Assembly: GCA_907165065.1 (NCBI GenBank) | Contig: OU015524.1 | Span: 33,113,295-33,177,294, forward strand | Direction of reading: 5' to 3' | DNA length: 64,000 bases | DNA from: Caprimulgus europaeus | Taxonomy: Eukaryota > Chordata > Aves > Caprimulgiformes > Caprimulgidae | Shown: piece by piece, positions 63,110-64,000 of the stretch | Numbering within the stretch: position 1 is the first letter of the stretch | How the letters are laid out: every line of letters begins with the position of its first letter | Notes under the pieces: generated by a model | What the model was told of the DNA's origin: nothing | The model's input: only the letters and a program-made list of their open reading frames with translations | Database searches by the model: none | Position numbers and translations under genes: made by a program

Positions 63110-63914
63110 ACAAAAGTACAATGTTCCCGCTTTTTTGGGAAACATGATCACACCTCACAAAACTGTTCTCAAGACACCCCACCATGTGCCTTAATGTAAT
63201 CCTAACACTGGGAACAAATTCCTCTTTACACGGGGACCAACACAATTGGTCTTGTTAAGCCCTACTTGTTTTCAGTGTTTTGGAGGGATTTAGTTGGCGC
63301 ATAGCTTTATTACTGGCGCTCTCCAAAATGTTAAACCATTTCCCAGGGTTTTGAAAATTATGGTGCCATCTCAGAACTGCAGAAGTGCTAAGAAAGACAG
63401 CTTTTTTCCTGCCTGTCTTCCATGTCTTTAGAAAAGCAGCTGCCTGGGGGATCTAAATTAATGGGTTTCTGCCTTTGGATTTACATGTAGTGAGTATCCA
63501 GGCTGGATTTTGAGCTATTCAGCCCCAAAAGTGCCTCTGAGTGAATTCCCCAGTGCTACTTGGTAAGGCCTTGTAGTTATTTCAGTGATCTGGTCAATCT
63601 GGAAACATTTTCTTTGGATGCCATGTAAGATTTCATTTGGCTAGCCAATAATGTTAACAGCTCTCTTAATGCTGTGGAATTAGTTTTACAGGTGAGATAG
63701 TATCTTCCTGGAAAGGGGATTTTTCAAAAAGGAGAAGGAAAAAAAAAAAAAGAAAAGCTTAAAAGCACATATAAGGAAGGTGTGGAATAGAAGTGGAAAC
63801 TTCTTTCTACCTGTTGCCTACAACTCGATTGTATTTCCAGTCACATCATGTGAAGCATGGGTCCACTTTCACAATATAAACTTAGTACTATTTTGCCAAG
63901 ATGAGCCAGTACTT

Positions 63915-63936
63915 AAAAAAAAAAAAAAAAAAAAAA
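63915..63936 (+). repeat. A22 homopolymer
   Basis: Uninterrupted A run near the window end; no parent element recognised. Confidence 0.9.
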
Positions 63937-64000
63937 TCCTGAAATGTGACAACAGAAGTCTGTTCCTACAAAAGCCCTTTTAAATGCTATAGACTATGTG

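Larger units (their letters stand above)
60717..64000. other. Downstream sequence: distal 3' UTR or intergenic
   Basis: No coding exon, CR1 or other dated element is recognisable. It contains T-rich runs (about 62618-62643), short A runs and the A22 run at 63915-63936. In human the next gene in this direction is SAYSD1; none of its coding sequence is visible here. Confidence 0.6.

Noticed and set aside
1-64000. CRISPR arrays, bacterial operons, tRNA or rRNA genes
   Set aside because: The sequence is vertebrate-type. No regularly spaced repeats were seen, and no tRNA A/B-box pair with a cloverleaf. The only B-box-like match (60640s) fits an old SINE better.

Overview
The window looks like nuclear DNA from a bird. 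It carries CR1 non-LTR retrotransposon fragments with the CR1 end repeat, degenerate MIR-type SINEs, low overall repeat content, and a vertebrate intron/exon gene starting in a CpG island. CR1 also occurs in crocodilians and turtles, so 'bird' is an inference. I cannot name the species.

There is one protein-coding gene, on the + strand: KCNK5, the two-pore-domain potassium channel TASK-2/K2P5.1. Five coding exons (28504-28689, 55582-55693, 57168-57334, 58396-58564, 59409-60229) join in frame into 484 residues, with GT-AG boundaries throughout. Both pore signatures (TIGYG and TIGFG), the glycosylation sequon at N77, the extracellular pH-sensing R224 and the intracellular pH-sensing K245 are present at the human residue numbers.

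Layout: 1-27.85 kb is AT-rich upstream sequence with no recognisable gene. It holds a well-preserved MIR-like SINE, two possible old inverted-repeat transposon remnants, simple repeats and a perfect hairpin. 27.87-29.12 kb is a CpG island with GC boxes and G-quadruplex-prone tracts around exon 1. 28.69-55.58 kb is intron 1 (26.9 kb, about 85% of the coding span). It contains three CR1 fragments, one of them an opposed pair with the next, plus a MIR remnant, local tandem duplications and strong palindromes. 55.58-60.23 kb holds exons 2-5 with short introns. 60.23 kb onward is 3' UTR with two AATAAA signals, then sequence without a recognisable gene.

I found no CRISPR, operon-like or otherwise unprecedented multi-gene system. 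The points most worth a second look are the diverged, acidic channel tail, the non-B-DNA motifs crowded around exon 1, several perfect palindromes, and a SINE-like segment that may supply part of the 3' end.
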